The position numbers and the translations under genes are program-made. 17,288 nucleotides of DNA. It comes from JAILZP01 sp037444185 (GTDB lineage: Bacteria; Bacillota; Desulfotomaculia; Desulfotomaculales; Desulfocucumaceae). The notes below the pieces were generated by a model. The model was not told where the DNA came from. It was given only the letters and a program-made list of their open reading frames with translations, and searched no databases. Below are positions 5,095 to 13,313 of the stretch, piece after piece; position 1 is the stretch's first letter; the number at the start of each line of letters is the position of its first letter. The stretch is from assembly GCA_037444185.1 (NCBI GenBank), contig JBBIMW010000044.1:1-17288 (forward strand), given 5' to 3'.

Positions 5095-5170
<76 letters not shown>

Positions 5171-5259
5171 ACGATATATATATTATATCACAAAGCCGGC
5201 CCAGAAAGAAGCCCATTGCATCATTTCCAACATCTTCAAGCCGCGCTTTGGATTTACCA

Positions 5260-5345
5260 TGGTGGAGGGGGCAGGATTCGAACCTGCGAAGGTGTCTACC
5301 GGCAGATTTACAGTCTGCTCCCTTTGGCCGCTCGGGAACCCCTCC
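5260..5345 (-). tRNA. tRNA-Tyr(GTA)
   Basis: 86 bases including CCA, with a long variable arm as expected for Tyr. Acceptor GGAGGGG/CCCCTCC, anticodon stem GCAGA/TCTGC with loop CTGTAAA giving anticodon GTA. It is preceded by tRNA-Thr(TGT) and followed by an 89-base spacer before tRNA-fMet. Confidence 0.95.
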
Positions 5346-5371
5346 GTATTCAAATGCTGGAACTTCTCATT

Positions 5372-5447
5372 TGGAGCCGGCGAAGGGACTCGAACCCGCA
5401 ACCTGCTGATTACAAATCAGCTGCTCTGCCAATTGAGCTACGCCGGC
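5372..5447 (-). tRNA. tRNA-Thr(TGT)
   Basis: 76 bases including CCA. Acceptor GCCGGCG/CGCCGGC, anticodon stem CTGAT/ATCAG with loop TTGTAA-type and anticodon TGT, T-arm GCGGG-TTCGAGT-CCCTT. First gene of the array, about 27 bases after the promoter. Confidence 0.95.
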
Positions 5448-5473
5448 GCTTGGCAACTCCAGACACAAAATAC

Positions 5474-5502
5474 ATGTTAACAGAAAAACTGCCCGGTGTC
5501 AA
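5474..5502 (-). promoter_or_regulatory. Promoter of the tRNA array
   Basis: Minus-strand TTGACA (5502-5497, perfect), 17-base spacer, TAACAT (5479-5474, 4 of 6). It lies just upstream of tRNA-Thr(TGT) and after the sigH stop codon, so the five tRNAs can be transcribed independently of sigH. Confidence 0.7.
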
Positions 5503-5552
5503 TAGTCTCAGACCATGGTTTTTTAAGCCACAAACCCCCGGCCTCCCTTATT

Positions 5553-6197
5553 TCAGGCCTCGCGTTTTTCCAGGTACCTTTCAAGTTTTCTTTTGACTCT
5601 CTGCAGGGCATTGTCGATGGACTTGACGTGCCTCTTCAGGTCCTCGGCTATTTCCTGGTACGATTTGCCCTCCAGGTAGGACATAAGCACCTTCCACTCC
5701 AGGGAGCTGAGTATCTCGCCCATCTTTTCCTCGATGTCGTCAAACTCTTCCCGGCTGATGATGAGTTCTTCGGGATCGGTAATTTTTGTGCCGGAGATCA
5801 CATCCAGCAGGGTGCGGTCCGAATCTTCGTCATAAATGGGCTTGTTCAACGATACGTAAGAGTTGAGGGGAATGTGTTTCTGCCTGGTGGCGGTTTTAAT
5901 GGCGGTAATAATCTGGCGGGTAATGCACAGTTCGGCGAATGCCCTGAAGGAGGACAGCTTGTCCATCCTGAAATCACGGATGGCTTTGTACAGCCCAATC
6001 ATACCCTCCTGGATAATATCCTCACGGTCGGCTCCTATCAGGAAATACGAGCGGGCCTTGGCCCGGACGAAATTCTTGTACTTATTGATAAGAAATTCCA
6101 GTGCTATGTCGTCTCCCTCTCGGGCTTGCTCCACAATATCTTCGTCAATCAACAAGTGAAAACCGCCGGCAACCTCTCTCTGGGGATTCAAATTCAA
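5553..6197 (-). CDS. sigH: RNA polymerase sigma-H factor (stationary phase / sporulation)
   Basis: 214 codons, the usual length for SigH. Region 2 spans about residues 20-100 with the core-binding and -10-recognition segment REDIIQEGMIGLYKAIRDFR (58-77). Region 4 spans about 160-212 with the helix-turn-helix KSYQEIAEDLKRHVKSIDNA. SigH directs RNA polymerase to early-sporulation and transition-state genes, so the host is probably a spore former. TTG start at 6197, 7 bases after GGGAGG. It stands between yacP and the tRNA array as in many clostridia. A strong promoter lies about 370 bases upstream (6569-6597), with a repeat in the long leader. Confidence 0.96.
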   Translation of the reverse strand: MNLNPQREVAGGFHLLIDEDIVEQAREGDDIALEFLINKYKNFVRAKARSYFLIGADREDIIQEGMIGLYKAIRDFRMDKLSSFRAFAELCITRQIITAIKTATRQKHIPLNSYVSLNKPIYDEDSDRTLLDVISGTKITDPEELIISREEFDDIEEKMGEILSSLEWKVLMSYLEGKSYQEIAEDLKRHVKSIDNALQRVKRKLERYLEKREA

Positions 6198-6365
6198 AGA
6201 TATCCCTCCCGCTCTTTACTCCGCCTGAAAGAACCGACAATCCAGCCAACCGCTTGTCTATGGCAAATTTTCTAAAAATAAAAGCCTTTTCCGTCAGTAC
6301 AATCATTGTCCGGGTTCTTTGCCCAAACAGTTATCACTCTTACGGTACAAAGGCCTTTCTGGGGA

Positions 6366-6479
6366 GCTGTTGAAATAGCCCATCTACTGCGTTGCGGCGG
6401 CTTTTTCGCTCCAACGTGCGCCAAGTACGCCTCAGCCCAGGCCCTTGCCGCACCTTGCATCTGGAGCTCTTTAAACAGC
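6366..6479. repeat. 114-bp MITE-like repeat in the sigH leader
   Basis: Its ends are imperfect inverted repeats: GCTGTTGAAATAGCCC at 6366 and GCTGTTTAAAGAGCTC read inward from 6479. The interior (GATGCAAGG..., CGTTGCGG...) resembles, from memory, dispersed repeats with AGATGCAAGG and CAACGCAGCAGATGGG ends found in many bacterial genomes. No coding potential. The rest of the 6198-6620 gap holds the sigH promoter and otherwise nothing I can identify. Confidence 0.6.
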
Positions 6480-6568
6480 CTCCGGCTGTATCCGGCTATA
6501 CCTGTTTGATGTCATATAAATGAGTTTTGCAGCACTCTCCTGGCTTTTTGCACAATGCAACCAAAGCT

Positions 6569-6597
6569 ATTATAACTTAGGCTTAAAACCCAGTCAA
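6569..6597 (-). promoter_or_regulatory. Promoter of sigH
   Basis: Minus-strand TTGACT (6597-6592, 5 of 6), 17-base spacer, TATAAT (6574-6569, perfect). It lies just after the yacP stop and would give a leader of about 365 bases before the sigH start. Confidence 0.75.
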
Positions 6598-6620
6598 GAA
6601 TTATCACCCCCGGGGAAAAC

Positions 6621-7139
6621 CTATCTTTTTTTTCTCCTCCAGTTTTCCATCACCCTTCTCACCCCGTCAACCAGCCGGTTTTCCAGGAAAGACCCCTCGG
6701 CGGGGACGGCGCCGTAGCGGTTCCGGCTCTCCTGTTCCAGCCTTTTGATTTTTTCCAGCAGTTCCCCGGGAGTCATCCTGTACGCACCCCGGCCGAAGAC
6801 CATGCTTTGCTCCGCCCAGTCCGAAGTGGCCACGTGCACCCTTCCCCCCGCCGACAGTTCCCCCGCCAGCCTTTCAATCACAGCGTCGGCCGTCTCTCCC
6901 TCCCTGGTGAATATGACCTCCAGGGCATCTCCCACCATTTCAGCGCGCTCCATGTTGTTGTTTTTTACCAGATGGGCGTCAAAAACCACCACCACCCGAT
7001 CCCCGCTCATGGCCGCGTAATTGACCAGCATGTCCACCAGCTTGGACCTGGCGTGGTCCAGGCCGGTTTTGCGCATTTTTTCAAATGCCGGCCAGGAAAA
7101 TATTATATTGTACCCGTCAACGACAAGGTATTCACGCAT
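6621..7139 (-). CDS. yacP: YacP/Rae1-type NYN-domain ribonuclease
   Basis: 172 codons. NYN/PIN-like fold with acidic residues in expected places: D8 in VVDGYN (with N11), D54 in VVVFDAH, D85 in GETADAVIERL, D107 in ATSDWAEQ. B. subtilis YacP (Rae1) is a ribosome-associated endoribonuclease that cuts mRNA in the A site; the same role is inferred. The ATG at 7139 overlaps the rlmB stop by 8 bases, so the two are translationally coupled. The basic tail (NWRRKKR) fits RNA or ribosome binding. Last gene of the long operon before sigH. Confidence 0.9.
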   Translation of the reverse strand: MREYLVVDGYNIIFSWPAFEKMRKTGLDHARSKLVDMLVNYAAMSGDRVVVVFDAHLVKNNNMERAEMVGDALEVIFTREGETADAVIERLAGELSAGGRVHVATSDWAEQSMVFGRGAYRMTPGELLEKIKRLEQESRNRYGAVPAEGSFLENRLVDGVRRVMENWRRKKR

Positions 7140-7893
7140 TGCGATTTAAACCCCTTTGACGGAGAGCCTCGTACATGATCAGGGCGGCGGCCACCGAAGC
7201 GTTCAGGGAATTCAACCTTCCCGTCATCGGGATCTGCACCAGGAAATCGCACTTCTCCCGCACCAGTCTGCCCAGTCCCTTGCCCTCGCCCCCCACCACC
7301 AGGGCCAGGGGACCGTCCAGTCTGGCCTGCCAGTAGAGTTCCCTCCCGCCGGCATCGGCCCCCACCACCCAGATGCCCAGGCTTTTGAGCTTCTCCATGG
7401 TCTGGGTCAAATTGGCCACCCTGGCCACCGGAACATACTCCACGGCGCCCGCCGATACTCTGGCCACAGTGGGGGTAAGGGACACCGACCGGCGCCTGGG
7501 AATCACCACTCCGTGCACCCCCGCCGCTTCGGCGGTGCGCAGGACGGCGCCCAGATTGTGGGGGTCGTTTATTTCATCCAGCAGCACCAGGAACGGGGAG
7601 TCCCCCGCCCGGCCCAGTATTTCTTCCAGTGAGGTGTATTCCCGGGCAGCGGTGTAAGCCAGCACCCCCTGATGCCGGGTGCTGCCGGATATGGCGTCCA
7701 TCCTGGCCCGGTCCGCCCTCTGTACGGGCACGCCCCTTTCCCTGGCCAGTGTAATTATTTCCCCCAGCCTTCCGCTCTTTTCCCCCTGGGCCAGCAATAC
7801 CCGGTCCACAGGACGGCCGGATTGCAGCGCTTCCCGCACGGGGTTCAGCCCCGCCAACAGATTGTCGGGAAGGTTAACGTTGGTTTCTTTCAT
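7132..7893 (-). CDS. rlmB: 23S rRNA (guanosine-2'-O)-methyltransferase RlmB, TrmH/SpoU family
   Basis: 253 codons, normal length. An N-terminal substrate-binding domain (about 1-80, GLNPVREAL) is followed by a SPOUT methyltransferase domain: motif 1 DPHNLGAVLRTAEAAG with the catalytic Arg, motif 2 VVGGEGKGLGRLV, motif 3 IPMTGRLNSLNASVA, which form the knotted S-adenosylmethionine site. It methylates the ribose of G2251 (E. coli numbering) in the ribosomal P-loop; closely related paralogues act on other sites, so exact target is inferred. ATG at 7893 lies 4 bases after the mrnC stop with only a weak AGG binding site, suggesting translational coupling. It overlaps yacP. Confidence 0.93.
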   Translation of the reverse strand: MKETNVNLPDNLLAGLNPVREALQSGRPVDRVLLAQGEKSGRLGEIITLARERGVPVQRADRARMDAISGSTRHQGVLAYTAAREYTSLEEILGRAGDSPFLVLLDEINDPHNLGAVLRTAEAAGVHGVVIPRRRSVSLTPTVARVSAGAVEYVPVARVANLTQTMEKLKSLGIWVVGADAGGRELYWQARLDGPLALVVGGEGKGLGRLVREKCDFLVQIPMTGRLNSLNASVAAALIMYEALRQRGLNRNA

Positions 7894-7897
7894 AAAA

Positions 7898-8314
7898 TTA
7901 TACCTGCGCCTCGTTTTCCACTATTTCAAAGGCCTTTTCCATTATTTCGGCCAGCCGGTCATTGTCCCCCTTAAGAAAAAGGTAGCCCACCAGACACTCC
8001 AGGCCGGTGCTGTGGCGGTATTCGACGGCCCCGGCGCTCCTTGGAATACGGGAGTTGCTGGCGTTACGGCCGCGCCGGGCTATGGCGGACTCCTCCCCTG
8101 TCAGCATGCCCTCGATGGACCTCAATATGCCGGCCTGGGCGGACGCGCTGACATACTTCACAGATTCTCCGTGCATCTGCCCGGTGCGGACACACCCCCT
8201 GGCCACAACCCGCCTGCGCACCCAGAGTTCGTAAACGGCATCCCCTATGTAGGCCAACACAAGGGGGGACAGCAGGTGGGGGCGGTCAACTATTTCAAAA
8301 TCAGACATGGTCAC
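7898..8314 (-). CDS. mrnC: Mini-ribonuclease III (23S rRNA 3'/5' end maturation)
   Basis: 138 codons. A lone RNase III catalytic domain without a double-stranded-RNA-binding domain, as in B. subtilis MrnC, which trims 23S rRNA precursor ends. The signature AYIGDAVYELWVR (21-33) contains catalytic Asp25 and Glu29; the second metal-binding helix HSTGLECLVGYLFLKGD includes the usual Glu. Start is either GTG at 8314 (5 bases after GAGG and overlapping the cysS stop by 4 bases) or ATG at 8308; GTG has the better spacing. Clustering with cysS and rlmB is typical of Firmicutes. Confidence 0.93.
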   Translation of the reverse strand: MTMSDFEIVDRPHLLSPLVLAYIGDAVYELWVRRRVVARGCVRTGQMHGESVKYVSASAQAGILRSIEGMLTGEESAIARRGRNASNSRIPRSAGAVEYRHSTGLECLVGYLFLKGDNDRLAEIMEKAFEIVENEAQV

Positions 8315-9765
8315 GGCTGCCTCTTCCAGCGTACACCCCGGGGGGTGTCCTCCAGGACGATGCCTATTTCCTTCAGCCCGTTCCTGATGCTGTCGGCGGT
8401 GGCCCAGTCCTTTCTCGACCGGGCCTCCTGGCGCAATTTGACGATCAGATCAACCAGGCCGCTTACCATTTTGCCCTCCCCGGCAGCCTCACATTCCGGA
8501 ATGATTCTTCCGGAATAGTCGGCCCTAAACAGCCCCAGCACGGAGTTAAACGATTCCAGCAGCTTTCCGGCCTGTTTCAGTAGTGGCAATGAAGGTCCCC
8601 CGCCGGCCCCCGCCCTGTGCAGATACGAATTTATATCCCCCACCGCATCAAAAAAAACTCCGATGGCCAGGGCGGTGTTAAAGTCGTCATCCATGGCGTC
8701 TTCAAAATCCCGAAGGCGCCTTTCCAGTGTGCCTGACAGTGTTTCCTCCTCACTGTTCATATCTTCCCTGAAGGCGCCGCCCACTGCCTCCTCCAAAAGC
8801 CCCAGGCAGTTTTTGATTCTTTCCAGGCCCCTGCCGGACGCCGCCAGCTTTTCGTCGTCAAAGTCCAGAGGGCTCCGGTAATGGGTGGAAAGCAGGAAAA
8901 ACCTTACCGTCTCGGGGGGGAACACCGCCAGTATCTCCCTGACCAGAAAGAAGTTACCCAGGGATTTCGACATCTTTTCCTGGTTAACGGTAATAAAGCC
9001 GTTGTGCATCCAGTAACGGGCAAAGGGCTTGCCGGTGGCGGCCTCGGACTGGGCTATCTCGTTCTCGTGGTGGGGGAACACTAGGTCGTACCCGCCACCG
9101 TGGATGTCAAACCCTTCACCAAGGTATTTGCCGGACATGGCCGAGCATTCAATGTGCCACCCCGGGCGCCCAGGTCCCCAGGGGCTGTCCCAGGCGGGTT
9201 CCCCGGGCTTGGCAGCCTTCCATAGGGCGAAGTCCATGGGATGCCTCTTTCTGGGGTCCACCTCCACCCTGGCCCCGGCCTGCATATCCTCCAGGGACCG
9301 GCCGGACAGCTTGCCGTAATCCGCAAAGGAGTTCACGTCAAAATACACGTCACCGTCCGCCTCGTAAGCGTTACCCCTTTCCAGCAGCACCCGGACCATA
9401 TCGGTTATTTCCTTCAGGTGTTCGGACACCTTGGGGTGCACGTCGGCCCTCATCACATTGAGGGCGTCTGCGTCGCGGAAATATTCATCCACATATTTGC
9501 GGGCCAGCTGGATGGGGTCCCCCCCCTCTTCCCGGGCCCGGTTTATAATTTTATCGTCAATGTCTGTGAAATTTTGAATGTAGCGGACCGCAAACCCCCT
9601 GTATATGAAATATCTCCTGACCGTATCGAAAACCACCAGCGGCCGGGCGTTGCCCAGGTGAATATAGTTGTACGTTGTGGGCCCGCAGACGTACATTGAT
9701 ATTCTGCCCTGTTCCCGCGGCACGAATTTCTCCTTCCGGCTGGTCAGTGTGTTATATATCTGCAT
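8311..9765 (-). CDS. cysS: Cysteinyl-tRNA synthetase
   Basis: 484 codons, usual length. Class I synthetase that charges tRNA-Cys. HIGH motif as HLGN (36-39), KMSKS at 264-268, and zinc ligands C27, C207, H232 and E236 in the canonical places. The zinc selects cysteine without an editing site. The C-terminal anticodon-binding domain is complete (ends RGVRWKRQP). ATG at 9765 overlaps cysE by 14 bases and the 3' end overlaps mrnC by 4. The cysE-cysS pair links cysteine synthesis with its use in translation. No T-box was seen upstream. Confidence 0.98.
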   Translation of the reverse strand: MQIYNTLTSRKEKFVPREQGRISMYVCGPTTYNYIHLGNARPLVVFDTVRRYFIYRGFAVRYIQNFTDIDDKIINRAREEGGDPIQLARKYVDEYFRDADALNVMRADVHPKVSEHLKEITDMVRVLLERGNAYEADGDVYFDVNSFADYGKLSGRSLEDMQAGARVEVDPRKRHPMDFALWKAAKPGEPAWDSPWGPGRPGWHIECSAMSGKYLGEGFDIHGGGYDLVFPHHENEIAQSEAATGKPFARYWMHNGFITVNQEKMSKSLGNFFLVREILAVFPPETVRFFLLSTHYRSPLDFDDEKLAASGRGLERIKNCLGLLEEAVGGAFREDMNSEEETLSGTLERRLRDFEDAMDDDFNTALAIGVFFDAVGDINSYLHRAGAGGGPSLPLLKQAGKLLESFNSVLGLFRADYSGRIIPECEAAGEGKMVSGLVDLIVKLRQEARSRKDWATADSIRNGLKEIGIVLEDTPRGVRWKRQP

Positions 9766-10477
9766 TATCCTTTCCCACTCCTTCGCATACTTCCGGCACA
9801 GGCGCCACAGCCTTGCCGCCCGCCCCCATTTCCAGCTTCCTGACCCTCTTTTCCAGACTGTCTATATTCAGCAGCAGGCAATTGATGGCCTCGGACACTG
9901 GGTCGGGAAGCTGGTCATGCCTTAAATCAATCACTGATTCTCCGGTATGATTTATCTTCACCCCGTCCCTGGCCACCACCTTTCCCGGCACACCCACCAC
10001 GGTGCTGTTGGGAGGCACCGGGCCCAGCACCACCGAACCGGCTCCGATCCTGGAGTTGTCCCCCACAGCAAAGGATCCCAGTATTTTGGCCCCGGTGCTG
10101 ATAACCACATTGTTTCCTATGGTGGGGTGTCTTTTGCCCTTTTCCTTGCCCGTGCCGCCCAGGGTTACGCCCTGGTATATGGTAACATTGTCGCCAATCT
10201 CCGTGGTTTCACCTATTACCACCCCGGCGCCGTGGTCGATGAACAAACCCTCCCCGATCCTTGCCCCGGGGTGTATTTCTATGTTAGTTAAAAACCTTGA
10301 GATTTGTGAAATGATTCTTGCTATAAGAAACAGTTTTTTCCGGTAAAACCAGTGGGCCACCCGGTGCATCAGTATGGCGTGAAAACCGGGGTAACACAGA
10401 ATCACCTCCAGTACGCCCTTGGCGGCCGGATCCCTCTCAAAAACAACCTGTATATCTCTTTTAATCCTGCTGAACAA
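9752..10477 (-). CDS. cysE: Serine O-acetyltransferase
   Basis: 241 codons. It makes O-acetylserine from serine and acetyl-CoA, the committed step of cysteine biosynthesis. A short N-terminal helical domain is followed by a left-handed beta-helix of hexapeptide repeats (about 66-170): IEIHPGARIGEGLFIDHG, VIGETTEIGDNV, the GVTLGGTGKEKGKRHPTIG loop with catalytic-type D81, H82 and H117, and a GVPGKVV end. The 60-residue C-terminal tail contains a helix (VSEAINCLLLNIDSLEKRV). TTG at 10477 is 7 bases after AGGAGG; it overlaps the gltX 3' end by 17 bases and cysS by 14. Confidence 0.95.
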   Translation of the reverse strand: MFSRIKRDIQVVFERDPAAKGVLEVILCYPGFHAILMHRVAHWFYRKKLFLIARIISQISRFLTNIEIHPGARIGEGLFIDHGAGVVIGETTEIGDNVTIYQGVTLGGTGKEKGKRHPTIGNNVVISTGAKILGSFAVGDNSRIGAGSVVLGPVPPNSTVVGVPGKVVARDGVKINHTGESVIDLRHDQLPDPVSEAINCLLLNIDSLEKRVRKLEMGAGGKAVAPVPEVCEGVGKDNADI

Positions 10478-11942
10478 ATAACCCCCTCCTAAGAGCCATT
10501 CCCCTTTCCAGGCGCTTGACGGTCTTTTCGGCCCCCAAAACGGAGATCACCTGGTGCAACTCCGGCCCGTGGGCCCTCCCGGTGATGGCCACCCTCAGCG
10601 GCAAAAAGACCATTTTGCCACTGAGGCCCAGTTCCCTGCCCATACCTTTGAGCATGGCCTTGACCGACTCCTCGTTCACAGCCGGGGCGGCCTCCAGTTT
10701 TTTCTTCAAAAGCCCGAGGACCGCCGGTGCCTGATCCTGGGCCAGTATTCACCTGGCCTCCTCATCCACCGGATGAACTTCGTCGGCAAAAAATATTTCC
10801 GCATACAAGTCTATTTCCGACATGTTGACGAGATAGTTCCTCACCGTGGACACAACTGACTTAAGCCACTGATACTGCTCGGGGGTTGCCTTCCCCTTCA
10901 AGTAGCCCCCTTGCCGCAAATAAGGAACGGCCAGATCAGTGATCCTGTCCAGGGAGGCTTGCCTGATATAATAGCCGTTTATCCAGTTGAGTTTGTCCAG
11001 GTCGAACACGGCGGGGTTTTTGGCCACCCGGTCCAGTGAAAACTGCTCCCGCATCAGGTCCAGGCTCAATACTTCCTCATCGCCGCCGGGGGACCAGCCC
11101 AAAAGCGCCAGAAAATTCAACAGGGCCTCTGGCAGGTAGCCCATTTCCATGTACTGCTCAATGGAGGTGGCCCCGTGCCGCTTACTCATCTTGCTGCGGT
11201 CCTTGCCCATTATCAGGGAGATATGGGCGAACTCCGGCACAGGCCAGTCAAAGGCGCGGTAAATGAGAACCTGGCGGGGAGTGTTGGAGAGGTGCTCCTC
11301 CGCCCTGATCACGTGGCTGATTTGCATGCACCGGTCGTCCACCACCACAGCAAAGTTATAGGTGGGGATGCCGTCCGACTTTACGATGATAAAATCACCT
11401 ATGCCGGAACACTCAAAGGAAACCTCGCCCCGCACCAGGTCCCTTATGACCACCGTATCTTCAGGCGGCACCTTGAACCGTATCACCGGCCTCCGGCCTC
11501 CGGCCTCCAGCCGGGTCCTGTCAGCCGCGCCCAGGCTCCGGCACCTGCCCAGATACCTGGGCAATTCTCCCCTGGCCAGCAGCTCCTCCCTCTCCGCAGC
11601 CAGTTCCTCCCCGGAGCAGTAACAATAATATGCCCGCCCCGCCTCCAGAAGCTGCCTGGCATATCCGCCGTACAGGCCCAGCCTTTCGGACTGCCTGTAC
11701 GGCCCGTGGGGACCTCCCGCCCCTATCCCCTCGTCCCAGTCCAGGCCCAGCCAGCGTAATGACGACAAGATATTCTCCTCGGACGGCCGGGAACTCCTTT
11801 CCAGGTCCGTATCCTCTATGCGGACAATAAAAGTACCGCCGTGGCGGCGGGCAAAAAGCCAATTGAACAGTGCCGACCGCGCCCCCCCGATGTGCAGCGG
11901 CCCGGTGGGGCTGGGAGCGAATCTGACCCTGACCTTCAACAA
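10461..11942 (-). CDS. gltX: Glutamyl-tRNA synthetase, interrupted by an in-frame TGA
   Basis: 493 sense-length codons if read through, the family's normal size, but codon 398 is TGA (10751-10749). Upstream part: HIGH motif as HIGG (17-20), KMSKR at 251-255, complete catalytic core and first anticodon-binding subdomain. Downstream, in the same frame, comes a normal GltX C-terminus (EESVKAMLKGMGRELGLSGK; RVAITGRAHGPELHQVISVLG), so this is a point stop, not a frameshift. Truncation at 397 residues would remove the last anticodon-binding subdomain, which should be damaging in an essential gene. A sequence error or a real nonsense mutation are the main options. TTG at 11942, 7 bases after GGGAGG, is preferred over TTG at 11948. 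It overlaps cysE. Confidence 0.92.
10749..10751 (-). other. In-frame opal codon within gltX
   Basis: The minus-strand context reads DEEAR-TGA-ILAQDQAP, with homology continuing in the same frame on both sides. One transition (for example CGA to TGA) would explain it. Confidence 0.9.
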
Positions 11943-12020
11943 ATTCAAACCTCCCGACAGTACTTTAAATTAAGAGCCACGCAGTATTAGCGTCTCCTTT
12001 CATATTTACCAACTTGGTAT

Positions 12021-12049
12021 ATTATATTATTGACGGGAGAAAAATTCAA
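12021..12049 (-). promoter_or_regulatory. Promoter of gltX-cysE-cysS
   Basis: Minus-strand TTGAAT (12049-12044), 17-base spacer, TATAAT (12026-12021, perfect). It lies in the 105-base gap after ispDF, giving a leader of about 70 bases that is too short for a T-box. Confidence 0.75.
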
Positions 12050-12053
12050 TTCC

Positions 12054-13313
12054 TCACTCCAGCAGCGTTTTTCCCGGTTTTGCCCGTATCAGGGCCACGG
12101 CGTAGGAAGCAATGCCATCCTTCGCGCCGGTGAAGCCCAAACCCTCGGTGGTGGTGGCCTTGACATTGATCCGGGAATCGTCCACCCCGAGGGCCCCCGC
12201 CAGGTTCTCCCTCATGGCCCGGACATGTCCGGCCAGCCTGGGGGCCTGCGCCACTATGGTGGAATCCACGTTCTGCACGGCAAACCCCAGAACATCCAGC
12301 TTTACACGCACTTCTCCCAGCAGCAGTAGGCTGGTGATTCCCTTATAGTGGGGTTCGGTGTCTGGAAAATGGCGGCCTATGTCTCCCATGCCGGCCGCCC
12401 CCAAGAGGGCGTCCATGATGGCGTGGGTCAGAACGTCAGCGTCGGAATGCCCCTCCAATCCCTTTTCATACGGTATTTCAACCCCGCCCAAAATCAATTT
12501 CCGGCCTGACACCAGGCGGTGCGCGTCGTAGCCAAATCCCACCCTCAACTCTGCAGCCCCCTGTCGAGAAGAACACAGATGTTTATTCTCTTCCTGTATC
12601 CTTGCTCCTGCCTCCCGGCCCTCAGCAATACCACTCAAAGATAACAGCGCCCCGGCCACCAGTAGGTCTTCGGGGGTGGTGATCTTAATATTGCTGTACC
12701 TTCCTTCTACTATCTTGACCCGGTGGCCGGCGTCCTCCACCAGAGAAGCATCGTCTGTGTACGAGCGTCCCCTGTCCCTGGCCAGGCGGTGCGCCTGTAC
12801 CAGCAGGTCATAGAAAAACCCCTGGGGCGTCTGGGTCAACCAAAGTCTGGAGCGGTCCGGCGTGCCGGCCACAAAACCGCCGGCGCCCGTCTCCTTGACC
12901 GTGTCTTTAACGGGCACCGCCAGGGTGGCGGCGCCGTACCGGCCCGCGGCCGAAATCAAATCCTCTATTTCCTTTCGGGTCACCAAGGGCCTAGCCCCGT
13001 CGTGAACAATGACCACACCGCACCCGGAGGGAACCGCCAGCAGCCCGTTCAAAACGGATTGCTGGCGGTCAGTTCCTCCGGCCACCAATGCGATTATTTT
13101 TTTTACACCCCATTTACAGGCGGCTTCCCTATAATCAAGCAGGCTGTCAGCCGGCGCCACCAAAACAATGCCCTCCACTTGCAAAAGCTGTTCCAGTGCC
13201 AAAAGGGAACGAATCAGGACCGGAACGCCCGACAGCGGCACCAGTTGCTTGTTTGCTCCGGCCATGCGGGTGCCCCGCCCTGCAGCAGGCACTACGGCAT
13301 ACACCTTAGCCAA
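12054..13313 (-). CDS. ispDF: Fused IspD-IspF (MEP isoprenoid pathway, steps 3 and 5)
   Basis: 419 codons. Residues 1-225 are IspD, CDP-ME synthase: VPAAGRGTRMAGANKQ nucleotide loop (8-23), HDGARP (104-109), VPVKDTVK. Residues about 256-415 are IspF, MECDP synthase: GYDAHRL with metal ligands D263 and H265, HSDADVLTHAI with H297, and TTTEGLGFTG. A linker of about 30 residues (226-254, charged, with one Cys) joins them. The intervening step IspE is encoded elsewhere. The fusion is known in several bacterial lines. TTG start at 13313 follows GAGGTG and overlaps the yacL stop by 8 bases. All catalytic motifs are intact. Confidence 0.96.
   Translation of the reverse strand: MAKVYAVVPAAGRGTRMAGANKQLVPLSGVPVLIRSLLALEQLLQVEGIVLVAPADSLLDYREAACKWGVKKIIALVAGGTDRQQSVLNGLLAVPSGCGVVIVHDGARPLVTRKEIEDLISAAGRYGAATLAVPVKDTVKETGAGGFVAGTPDRSRLWLTQTPQGFFYDLLVQAHRLARDRGRSYTDDASLVEDAGHRVKIVEGRYSNIKITTPEDLLVAGALLSLSGIAEGREAGARIQEENKHLCSSRQGAAELRVGFGYDAHRLVSGRKLILGGVEIPYEKGLEGHSDADVLTHAIMDALLGAAGMGDIGRHFPDTEPHYKGITSLLLLGEVRVKLDVLGFAVQNVDSTIVAQAPRLAGHVRAMRENLAGALGVDDSRINVKATTTEGLGFTGAKDGIASYAVALIRAKPGKTLLE

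Noticed and set aside
6272..6460. 62-codon minus-strand frame in the sigH leader
   Set aside because: It lies almost wholly in the dispersed repeat and has no binding site or recognisable protein sequence.
10700..10751. Selenocysteine insertion at the gltX TGA
   Set aside because: A loose stem (GCCC AGGA ... TCCT C GGGC) can be drawn downstream, but GltX has no known selenocysteine, the site is not catalytic, and the stem is not a convincing insertion element.
11950..12020. T-box or leader peptide upstream of gltX
   Set aside because: The leader is only about 70 bases with no T-box sequence; a 12-codon frame (MKGDANTAWLLI) has no ribosome binding site.
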